A stretch of 22,581 nt of DNA from Ophioceras dolichostomum. Taxonomy: Eukaryota; Ascomycota; Sordariomycetes; Magnaporthales; Ophioceraceae. Below are positions 9,047 through 18,227 of this stretch, piece by piece; positions within the stretch are counted from its first letter, which is position 1; every line of letters begins with the position of its first letter. The notes beneath the pieces are model-generated. The model made no database searches. It was not told the origin of the DNA and was given only the letters and a program-made list of their open reading frames with translations. The position numbers were made by a program, and so were the translations under genes. Location: contig PYST01000456.1 in the NCBI GenBank assembly GCA_003049485.1, positions 1 to 22,581 of the forward strand. The letters are read 5' to 3'.

Positions 9047-10646
9047 TCACCGCGATGGCGGCGGCGGCCGCCGTTGTGTAGCGGCAGCAGCAGCAGCGGC
9101 AGCGGGAGCTGTGGAGGAGGACGGAGAGGACGTAGACGAAGAAGAGGAGAAGAAGGTGCCGTACACGCTCTGCTGTGCGCCGTGCGACATCTTCAGGTTC
9201 GCGAACCTGGCCTCGGGCAGGCGGCGTCCCGCCTTGATGCTTTCGAGAACCCTGATGGAGAGACAAGGGGACAGAAGAGAAGAGATTAGCCATGGAAAGT
9301 CGAGGAAGTAAGTGTGTTTGTTGGTGGGCAAATTTTTGTTCGCCTTGCTTGTTTGTTATGCTCGATCATTTGGTATAAGAGGAGGAGGCTTTGGAGAGAA
9401 GAGAGATAGGTAGACATGGCACACTGCAACATGCGGGTGGCTAAGAGGAGGGTAGCTAGGTACCGATGTAAATAGGCAGGAGTAAGGGGGTGCTGTTGAG
9501 GGTGGTGTATGTGAGGGCTCTACATGCGGTTATTGCGAAGTACGATGACACCCAATACTACCTTTTGTGGCCAAGGGTACTACAGCTACTGAGAAGGGGG
9601 CAAAAAAACAGAAAGCCAAGAAAAAGGACTCACCACTCAACACCTACAAACTTCACCCCACACCCGGCAACACGACGAATCTCCCTCTCCAGCTTGCCAG
9701 CCGCGAGCCCTCCTCCCGACGCTCCTACTACTCCTACTCCTCTAATAACATCCCCGGAGGACGAAGAAGAAGAAGGAGACGGCCGGCCGAGGATCACGTG
9801 CGTGACCTGCCGCCGGCCCAGGTGGATGGCGGTGCGGGCGCCGTTCTCGACCAGCACGTGCTTGAGCCTGTGGTCGGAGATGAGCGGGTGTGTGCTCCCG
9901 TTGACGTAGATCACCAGGCCGTCGAAGATGCGCCGCTCCGCTGCTGCGGTTGCGGTCGGGGCTGCTGCTGTGGATGCTCCGGATGCTGCTGTAGGTTCCG
10001 CTGGAGATGGTTTCTCGTCTGGCTTGTTTTTGCTCTGGTGGTAGTTCTCCTGCTTCACTTTCACTCCTCCCTCCGTCGGAAGGTCGTGTATTAGGGGTAG
10101 GGTCTCGTCGTCGTCGTCGTCGTCGCAGATAACAACGCCACTCCTGTCTCGCTCTGTGTGGAGCGCAGCCGCCTTGGAGACTGAGACTGGTGGTGGTGGT
10201 GGCGGTCGTTGTGCTTGTGATGATTGTTGTTGTTGTCGTTGTTGTTGTGACACAGCGCTTCCCGCTATTTGATGTTGTTGTCCGCTGGACGAAGCCCGCA
10301 TCGCTCCCGGCTTCCGCAGCATATCGACCACGCGGCAGGCGGCGCGGGCCCGCATCTCCCTGGACACCACCACGCCTAGCCGCTCGTCGTAGTCGGCGCT
10401 CCCGGGGCCGAACGAGTCCGACACGCGGGGCCCCCCGCCGCGGCCGGCCCGGAGCTGGCTGTCCAGCTTGGACGTGCGGCTCTCGCGCCATGTCTGTACG
10501 CCCGCGCCGCCTCCCGGGCGAGCCTCGGCCCGCTGGTGGCCGAGCCCGACCGAGTTCCAGGGGTCGAAGCGTCGCCCGTACACCGCGTCCGCTGCCTTTT
10601 CTGGGTTTGGGTTCATGCTCCTTGCGCTTGGTTCTGGTGGCGACAT
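9047..10646 (-). CDS. BRCT-domain protein, REV1-like BRCT, 405 aa
   Basis: Two exons, 10646-9634 and 9251-9047, give 405 residues. The ATG at 10644-10646 has A at -3; the frame is open further upstream but without another ATG, and a second ATG lies ten codons on. Residues 27-117 hold a conserved-looking segment (RFDPWNS, TWRESRTSKLDSQ, RVSDSFGPGS, RVVDMLRKPG) that by recall occurs in fungal relatives. A Gln-rich and poly-Pro linker follows. VVICDDDDDDE at 171-181 looks like a SUMO-interacting motif, and VKQE at 197-200 fits the SUMO-acceptor consensus. The BRCT domain covers about 240-361: IFDGLVIYVNG, SDHRLKHVLVENGA, RRQVTHVILG, a Ser/Gly-rich insert, then VKFVGVEW (structural Trp338) and VLESIKAGRRLPEARF. 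IYVNG is shared with REV1, but no polymerase domain is present. The tail is Ser- and Ala-rich. BRCT domains bind phosphoproteins or DNA, so a nuclear genome-maintenance role is likely; the exact function is unknown. Confidence 0.88.
9252..9633 (-). other. Intron of the BRCT gene (382 nt)
   Basis: The donor at 9633 reads GTGAGT and the acceptor ends CAG at 9252. A branch-like CTAAT lies near 9285-9289, about 35 nt before the acceptor. The intron splits the codon of Trp338, and splicing joins VEW to VLESIK, which restores the BRCT C-terminal helix. Without splicing, the frame meets TGA inside the donor itself. The length is well above the 50-100 nt usual for fungal introns. Confidence 0.85.
10107..10124 (+). 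repeat. GTC trinucleotide repeat coding for Asp6
   Basis: Six GTC units on the plus strand encode, on the minus strand, the six aspartates 175-180 of the BRCT protein, the acidic half of its SUMO-interacting-like motif. A repeat of this kind can change length by slippage, which would alter the acidic tail. Confidence 0.85.
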
Positions 10647-11000
10647 TCTTGCTTCGTTCCCCCGAACTTCCTTCTCCTTTTTTGCCCCCCCCCTCCGACC
10701 CCTTATTTTTTTGCTTTCTTTTTTTGAGTTTCCCGCTTTGCTCCTTTCGCTTCCCCGGTTCTGAATTTTTCCCACTTTCCTTTAGCTTTGGCCTTTCGCT
10801 TTGTGTGCCTACACACCCTCCTTCCCTAGTTGACTTTGTTGGAATGTGTCGGAGTGTGGCCTCCCTTGCTTCCACCCCCCTTTGCCCCTCGCCTAGTTGC
10901 TTACTGTTGTTGTATAGTAGTCCCGAGCTATTGGTAAAGTCTAAATCAGACACACTCGACACGTCGGTCGGTCACCGGTGATGGTGGCGGTTGCCGTAAT
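10647..11000 (-). promoter_or_regulatory. Leader and probable promoter of the BRCT gene
   Basis: The coding strand is strongly purine-rich from the ATG back to about 10800. The reading frame stays open into this leader (from 10775) but has no ATG, so it is taken as 5' UTR. No convincing TATA box was found. The overlapping long frames on both strands (9742-10962 minus, 10190-10981 plus) are read through the coding exon and are not called. Confidence 0.4.
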
Positions 11001-12700
11001 CGTAGCGTCATGCAAGAAGACTGCTCGACTGTTCCACAGAGCAAAGCTAACCAAAGCTATGCAGAGCTATTCCACATAGGTACCTGTTGCGCGAGCGTTT
11101 CTGATGCCGATATGCAAAGACGTGACGTCCGAGTCCTCGCTCTCGGTGACTGCATCGACGTTTTGCCGCTCTTCCTTGGGCCTAGGCTCGGGCCCGGTAG
11201 CCTCTTGAGGGAAGGCGGACGAGGTTTCACACGGTCTCTCACGGCTTCCCACGGCTTCTTTCTGTGCCGTGGCGTCGTCGCTCGGTTATCGGTACCGACT
11301 TTCCCTCCAGGAATGAGCTAAGTAAGGTAAGGGGTCCATGTGCAGAGTAAGGTTAAGTTGTGGTGCTGCCGAACGGTCATCATCAACACCATGATTCGTC
11401 ATCAGCCGTCGGGGAAGGCGAATAAAGGGAGGCTTATTCTGTGAATTCCTCTCAAGAAGAGTGACCCGTGGACGGCAACTCGGCTTAACCGTGAAACAGA
11501 CTTTTACGCAGGTACCGAGTGAACCGTGAGAGCGGACGGGAAACGAAAAATGGGACGATGTGAATGTGTGGCGTTTGTTTTCATGTGAAGTTATTTTTGC
11601 TTGAGTCTGATTTTTGGCCCGGCCCGTTGCCGGCGTGACGACATTCTCCGGAGCTGGTCTTGGTGGAGGTGTCGGTGCCTTCTGCCTACGGCCACACCAG
11701 CCGCGCCTCAACGGCGGCCTAGACTAAACATTGAACTAAAATAACGCGCTGTATGTTGTCTCACAAAGAAGCACCTAGCGCCAATTCCCAATTCCCAATT
11801 CTCAATTCCTAAAACCCAGTAAGAAAACCCCAAGAATTCCAGAAATTGACCGAAGCAGCAAGCCTAGGCTTAAGGGGTTGACGCATGCACCTCTGGAGAA
11901 TGTTGCCGATCAGACTTCCCTGTGCTCCTCTGCCGCGCTGGACTCACCGCTTTGAGCTAACGCTAATGGCTAAGAATTCTGCACACCGAGGCTTGGTTCC
12001 CTTGCTGACCACATTTTCTTCTACCGGCCGGACTTGCACCAGACGCCACCTACTGCAAGGTGCGGCGGATGAGGTGCAGGTGTGTGCAGGTACATGATGG
12101 GGATGGGGGATGCAGCGAAGCGCAGTTGCAGATGCATGCCGCACACGTACGGCTCTAGTCGGGCGGTCACCCACGAATACCCACAAGGTAGGGACCACAT
12201 TGCCTGTCCCTAACCTCCATGCCCGCTCGGTGTCAATCCGTCGGTCAAGGAATCCATGGCCTTCTCAAGTATCCTTCCTTCTAACGAGAGTCGGTCCCGT
12301 CGTTAAGCAAGGAAAGCCCCGCCCCTCTTTGGCAAAGTCGACTCGGAGCATCCCCAAATTTCGGTGGCGGTATGAAAAGATTGGCGGGGATCAAGACTAC
12401 GGAATAGGAGTTCATCCATCCATCAATCCATCAATCCACCATCCATCGTCACCGCTGACTTGTTTCGTTTCGTATGAGCTTTGGGGGTTTCTAATGAGTC
12501 CCCTAGGAAGCTCCTGTTGTTTGTTGTTCCTGCTCTCGTCGGTGCCGCGTAAGGACGTACACGAGCGAGCGAGGAGTGACTTACACGGGGCTAGGCGGGC
12601 TAGGTAGGCACACAAAGCGGTCACGCCCACCACCCAAAAGCCTACGCCGCGGATGATATTAGTGGCCCGCGGCTAGCAGGCACACCTAGTAGGTTACCAC
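11001..12700. other. Gene-poor intergenic DNA
   Basis: No gene is supported. This could hold further promoter sequence of the BRCT gene. Contents: a 7-nt CAATTCC array at 11782-11809 and a CATCCATCAAT-type array near 12415-12450. Open frames of 80-165 codons on both strands have no domain and erratic composition. Confidence 0.45.
11782..11809 (+). repeat. 7-nt tandem repeat (CAATTCC)
   Basis: Four contiguous 7-nt units, three CAATTCC and one CAATTCT. Confidence 0.85.
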
Positions 12701-14050
12701 AGTAGAAGGGAACAAATGTCAATATCAGGCAGCCGATGCGATATCTCACAACCGCAAGCCAAACATCACACGGCCGGCCAGGCAATGAGGAAGATCCTTC
12801 CAGCCCGTCCGTCCAATCGGGATATTTCTTTGCGTTGTGTCTTGTGTGTGTCTACTATCTGCTCTGTGTTGGCCGCCTGCCGCCGGGTCATCATAATCAT
12901 CTCCAGATTTCTGTGCAGATTTCTGCACTTCCGAACGTTGGAACCGTGGTACCTTGGTTGCTTGGGTACGGACGGGTACGGAATACTTTGCTTGCTTGCT
13001 TGCAACCACCATCACACAAGTGCGTGTGCGAGCGAGCGGCTGGACAGCGGCCGAATCCTTCCCTCGGTCTTCCCAAGCTCCCACAAGCAAGTTCTTGTGA
13101 GTCTGACCCCTCATCTTTTTCCCGCCCGCCCGCTCGCTTTGCCTCCCTCGCCCGTGGTGGTTCGACCGATGAGGGGAAACAGGAAGAGGGAAAGACGGAC
13201 CCTCCCCAGAGACCAAGCACTGAGGCCCGTTCAATTCTCCCCCCAGTGCATGCGAATTGCGACTGCACTGTGTGATGGTGGTCAGTCATCATCATCTTTT
13301 TTACGACAGTACCCCCTTGACAACTTGGATGGATCTCATCAGAGAAGGGAAGGTCCATCCAGACGGTCCAGATCCTGTCGGCAGATGAAGATAGTGACGG
13401 TTCCGAGAGAGACGGGAGACAACAGCTAGTGATAGAGGGAGAAACAATGATACAAAGATAGGTACCAGTTAGGTGCTGACGAAGAGAGATTTTCACCATT
13501 CGATTCTTTTTTGGTTTCCCCCTCCTCTTCCCCTCCTACCCCGTACTTCCGCACTAGGCCCTAAGAAAGAAAAGGAAAGAATGGGGGACAGATAGATAGA
13601 TGGATGGACGCTGCGAGGCAGCACTGACGTGCATGCGGATCTCTCCTGCCATTCTGCATCATCAAGAAACGAACAAACGCAGGATATGCTTTTTTTGTCG
13701 TTTTGGAAGTGAAGGTCCCGTCAGTCTTGTCAACGTTGGCGACCAATGTATGGACCGGCTGGACTGAACCGGACGCGTGATGGTGGGCGCTGGGATCTCC
13801 TTTGCATCCATAAACCAAACAATAACAGCATCAGTTTCGCAACCTACAACTTGAGCTAACACATGATGCGCGCTGCGCTGCGCTGTGTCCGTCCGCCTCC
13901 CGCATAACCCACATGGCCTACAGTCCGGAGTGCATACGGAACTACACCCTACATCTAACTTACATGCATGCACGTTTGATCTCTCCGTAGCCTGGGAAAA
14001 ATGAAAGAGAAGAATGAAGGGGAGCAAGGGCGAATCGAAGACAAGGTGAG
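12701..14050. other. Gene-poor intergenic DNA
   Basis: No gene is supported. A near-exact 12-nt duplication (CAGATTTCTGTG, then CAGATTTCTGCA) lies at 12904-12927, a GGGTACGGA pair near 12964-12981 and a GCTTGCTTGCTTGC run near 12990. Both strands carry overlapping frames of up to 237 codons at 12716-13499, which argues against any one being real. Confidence 0.4.
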
Positions 14051-14100
14051 AGGGGGCCAAGGAGGGCCAAGGAGGACCAGGAAGGGCCAGGGAGTGCCAT
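14051..14100 (+). repeat. 10-nt minisatellite
   Basis: Five contiguous 10-nt units close to GGAGGGCCAA, all in register, with one to three changes per unit at the ends of the array. Confidence 0.75.
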
Positions 14101-16540
14101 GAGAGAGTGCAAGAAATTAAGACAAACTGCCGGGAACCGTGTCGTCTAGGTTGTCATGAAGTATGTGTGTGTGTGGCCCCCCTTGTATCTCATGCCGGCT
14201 CTCAAGTTCAAATTCTCCCCTCCAGTCATCTACCTGTCTGGTCCATGCATGTCCCCTTCCCTTTTTTGCCCGAAGCACACCATGCCGGGTTTTGTGGTGG
14301 CGGCGGCGTTGGGCGGCGTCGAGCGGCCTCGTGCAGGACCAGATAAAGCGACTTTGAGGCACGTACGGAGGTACTACATACAAGACAGACAAGAAAAAAA
14401 AAGGGTCGTCGACGTCGTCGGCTGGGATGATGCATTTAGGAGGCGCTGTTCATCCTCCCCTCCCACCCTCCAACCCAACCTGTCGACCCCTATAGTTTTC
14501 CGACTGCTATTATTGAGCGTCCATGCCATGCCTGAACCCGTCAAAACCAACCCCCCATCTGTCAATCAAGTCAGTCAAGTCCAGTTAAGTGACATCAAAG
14601 CCATTCCTTCCGAAAAGTATAAAAAAAGGGGGGACAAAATGTTCCAGCCTACCCAGTTGGGTATGTGACGGCCCCCGCAACATCAAATCAGGACAAGAGG
14701 GAGACAACCTGGAAGATACGAAGAGGCGAGGCATGAAAAAGTTACCAAGTTTAGTGGCAGACACCCATCACATCCATTCCATCGACACATACCCTTTCTT
14801 CTTCCTTATAGCATACCTTAACGATCGTAGTAAATGTGCCGACGACCAACTCTCTCAACCCGGAAGATCCAAGAACCCAGCAGCAGCCGACAGACACCCC
14901 GACCCTTCGTGCATTGAACACGGGACCATCCATCCACCTCGTTTCCCGTAAACCAACGCCCTTCGTTGCCTTCCCCGTCTTGACCTACCTACCCTTGACT
15001 GACCTGCCTCAGGTACCTTCTCCTTGTTTGACGGCATGAGAGATCTACCCGGGTCCCCACCGTGAGAGCCTAAAAAGTTTATTATCCTCACAGGACAGAC
15101 AGGCCGCGAGCTGCTGCCCGCTGCCGCATGGCATGGCATGGCAAGGGAAGGGAAGGCAGGCCAGCCAGGTAAGAGACCAGGAAAAAAAAAAGAAACCAAA
15201 AAACAAAACAGGGCAGGATATGCCGGCCAGGCCAGGCAGGCAGGCCACTAGCCAGGTCGCCCGACCGCCTACATACAACTACCCGCCCGCCGCGTGTCGT
15301 CGATCTCATCATCTCGCCTCTGGTAGCTAGCGAAGCGCTGGCTGTTGGCGATTTTTCTTTCTTTCATGCCTCAATCGTACCTATTAGTCAACCGCGAAAC
15401 AAACCGCCCCTCGGACCGGGCTAGGAAACACGGCATGTATTGGTTGCGCATCTTCCATTAATATGTTGATGAATATGGACGTTGTTGGTTGGTAGTTGGT
15501 AAATATTCCGTCCCATGTGCCCCGTGTGTCCCATGCCTCCTTTTCCATCTTTCTGGTGATGATCAATGTTGTTGATACGCTGCCAGCCCCTGACTCAGGG
15601 GTTGGTCGTTTTTGATTCCCCCCTCCCCCCTATTCTGTATATCCTAGGTATCTGCCCGTCGATGCATGCCATCCCATGTATATTTGCGTTTTAAAGTACC
15701 TCAGTTAGGTGAGTACCAACCAGAGGCGTGTAGGTACATTAGGTAACCAGGTGCACTGACACCAACCACCAGCAGTAGGGAGTAGTACCCAGTGGCGGCG
15801 GCGGCAGCAGCAGCTATACGCCGAACCTGGTGCCGCCTCCTCTTTTGCTTCTCTTCTATCTCTCACTCTTCTCCTCTCTCCGGTTTTTGGGGGTTGGGTT
15901 GGACAAAAGAAGCAGGACCACAGAGGCCAACAAGGCAAGCGAGCCCCTCCTCATGCGAGACACGCCGGCCGGGGCGTTCGGCCAAACGTCGCCCAGCGTC
16001 AGGTAGGGGTCACACAAGGGCAGCAACCCGTTCGAGGATTTTGTGCGTCTCACAACGGTAAGTAGGCAAATGGGAGGGGACAGTGTAGGTAGATACCTAG
16101 GTCGGTAGGCAGGCAGGCGGATAAGGAGTAGGGCAGGTAACTCAACGGTGCAATACCCTGTGTTGTATGTACGTTTGTGAGAGCTTGCCTGTATGTGTGC
16201 CTGTATATGCGTGTACGAGCAGAACAGCACGGGAACAGGGCAAGGGAAGGAAAGGGGATGATAAAAAAAACGGGCGGCGGACGTTGGGCGGCGGGGAACA
16301 TCACGTATGCGAATCATAGTTGCGTCCGGCGTCGTGCAGTGCAGTCACTTGCAGCACTTTGCATCGCGTGGTGCAGCAGCAGAATGGAAGCAGGAGAAGC
16401 AGCAGCAGAAGCCTTCTTGTCCACGTTTCTTCCCCCCTCCCCTCCTTCCCCCCCTTTCTGTGCGTCCTGTGCGTGAACGTACAGCTGCTTTTGGTCCGTC
16501 GCGCGTGTCTCGGCTGCTGCACTGCAGCTCTGGCGGCAGG
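14101..16540. other. Gene-poor intergenic DNA
   Basis: No gene is supported. A TATAAAAA sequence at 14618-14625 precedes an ATG with ACAAAATG context at 14639, but the frame closes after nine codons. A GCATG-rich run lies near 15125-15142, TAGGTA motifs at 15696-15750 and 16084-16110, and long A runs near 15181 and 16263. Confidence 0.45.
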
Positions 16541-16544
16541 ACAT

Positions 16545-16574
16545 GGACGGACAGGGACGGACAGGGACGGACAA
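16545..16574 (+). repeat. 10-nt tandem repeat (GGACGGACAG)
   Basis: Three contiguous units; the third differs only in its last base. Confidence 0.85.
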
Positions 16575-16693
16575 GGCATGCGTGCTGTGCTGGTGTTGCT
16601 CGCGCAATGCGTTGTGTTGCGTTGCCTTGTACTGTGTGTGTTCCTGCGGGCCGCGGACCTGTAGGCTATGTCGAGGAGAGGACTGTGTACGTT

Positions 16694-16711
16694 GGGTTGG
16701 GTTGGGTTGGG
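16694..16711 (+). repeat. GGGTT array, G-quadruplex motif
   Basis: Four GGG runs separated by TT give a canonical quadruplex motif. The unit GGGTT resembles but does not match the fungal telomere repeat TTAGGG, so an interstitial telomere is not claimed. Confidence 0.75.
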
Positions 16712-17740
16712 CTACGGACAACGGTTGTGTGAAGTGTAGTGGTCCGTGGCCGCACGCACGCCTTCGGCCGCAGCGTAGCCCAGTCCGTCCCATCATCGAC
16801 CGTTGGAGAGAGAGACAGAGAAAAGGAAACAACAGCCAAAAATGGCCCCCAAGGCGAAGGACCAATATTCCCGGGTGGTCGAAACTTTTTGAGCGCCCAA
16901 CCCAGGAAAAACCCAGTTAAATATGGGTGGTGTGTACGTGTGTGTGTATGATAAGTTGCCGACAGGCGAGACATGGCCGGGCGCAGAATAAGAGGATGGG
17001 AATAGGTAGACGAGAACTATACAAACCAAAGAAAACCACGATCTTGTTTCGAGACGCGCTTGCTGAATTCGTCAACCTTTTTCATCCTTTCCTCGCGGCT
17101 AAAGGACAACCGTCCCGCGGCCAGGTCTCTTGAGGGCGACCCATAGGCCCATGGGCGGTTGCTGCCATACCTACCGACATCCATACCGTCATCCTGCCGC
17201 CCGCGAAGAAAGTCGTGCGGCGTTACTGTGCCGTACGCCGCCGTTTGGGCCGCCGCCGGCGGTCGGAATATGGGACCTGGCAGTGACCGGTCAACCTACG
17301 GGCGGGCAAAGCGGGCGGTTGCTTGATCGAGTGGCAGATAACAAAATTTTTTTCCTTCTCCTTCTGTCGTGTGTAGAATAGAATGTGTGTGTGCCTCTAC
17401 GGGAAGGGAACAAGAATAGGATGTGCCCGTCCGTGAGACCACCCGACCACCAGAATTAACCAACCCACCAACCAAACCAGCCCACCACCACCCCTCTCTC
17501 CATGTTGCACCCCTCCTTTTTGAGTGAGACCTCCATCGGCGGGAGTGTGCTGGCAGGAAAGACACAGGTCCGGAGGAGCTTCCTTGGTAACAAATGGCGG
17601 TGATGGGACTGATTGACAGGCTGTCGCGGGTTGGCTGACGGACGGGACGACGAAGAGGAGGAGAACGGAAAGTCAGGCTACGCATGCTGGCATGCTGGCG
17701 TGCTCTCCGGTACCTACCTAACCCTACTGTACCTAGCTGC
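16712..17740. other. Gene-poor intergenic DNA
   Basis: No gene is supported. Open frames are short and overlapping. The right end holds TACCTACCTAACC and TACCTAGC motifs (17710-17735) of the TAGGTA family. Confidence 0.45.
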
Positions 17741-17752
17741 GGGAGTGAGCTG

Positions 17753-18227
17753 CAGCAAGCACAAGCAAGCACGAGCAAGCAAGCACAAGCTCCTCTTCTA
17801 AGGTAGGTTCCCGGGAGACGGATATGTACGTCCGGATACTTTCGCGCTTCTGCAGCAGGAGAGGTGATTCTGATTCGGGTAGAAACAAGCCTAAAAAAGA
17901 ACCGATCGCCTGCATCCCATCGTCATCCATCACCTGCTTTGGTTGCTGCTTGGTTGCCGCCACCGCTACTCATGTTCGCAGCAGAAGCACAAGCAGAAGC
18001 AGAAGCAGAAGCAAGGCACGGGCCCGGGAAAGGCGCACCAAGACCATACCAAGCAGGCGGACGGCGGGCTCGGCGGCGGCGGCGGCGGCGACGAGCATGA
18101 CATGGCATACATAGCATGGCATGGAGCATGGAACATGGAGCATGGGCATAGGCAAGCCTACGCGAGGCGACGTGCAAGGCAAAGGCAAAGCAAGAAGCAC
18201 CGTCACCACCACCACCACCACCACCAC
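17753..18227 (+). repeat. Cluster of five different simple repeats
   Basis: Within 475 bp lie: AAGCAAGCAC-type units at 17753-17790, an AGAAGC hexamer array (five units, one variant) at 17983-18012, CGG six times at 18071-18090, a degenerate GCATGGA array at about 18097-18148 and CAC eight times at 18204-18227. Frames across it translate into Lys-Gln, Gly, His or Leu runs depending on frame, which points to noncoding repeat DNA, although a low-complexity exon cannot be fully excluded. Confidence 0.7.

Noticed and set aside
9742..10962. 406-codon minus-strand open frame
   Set aside because: It overlaps BRCT exon 1 in another frame; the BRCT frame has the domain and a matching splice junction.
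10190..10981. 263-codon plus-strand open frame
   Set aside because: Antisense to BRCT exon 1 and leader; Val, Arg and Pro runs arise from the complement of coding repeats.
14130..14225. tRNA-like signals (TCTAGGTTGTC and AGTTCAAATTC)
   Set aside because: The putative T-arm does not pair and no acceptor stem could be formed.
14618..14668. TATA-like box followed by a well placed ATG
   Set aside because: The frame ends after nine codons and no plausible intron of normal length keeps it open.
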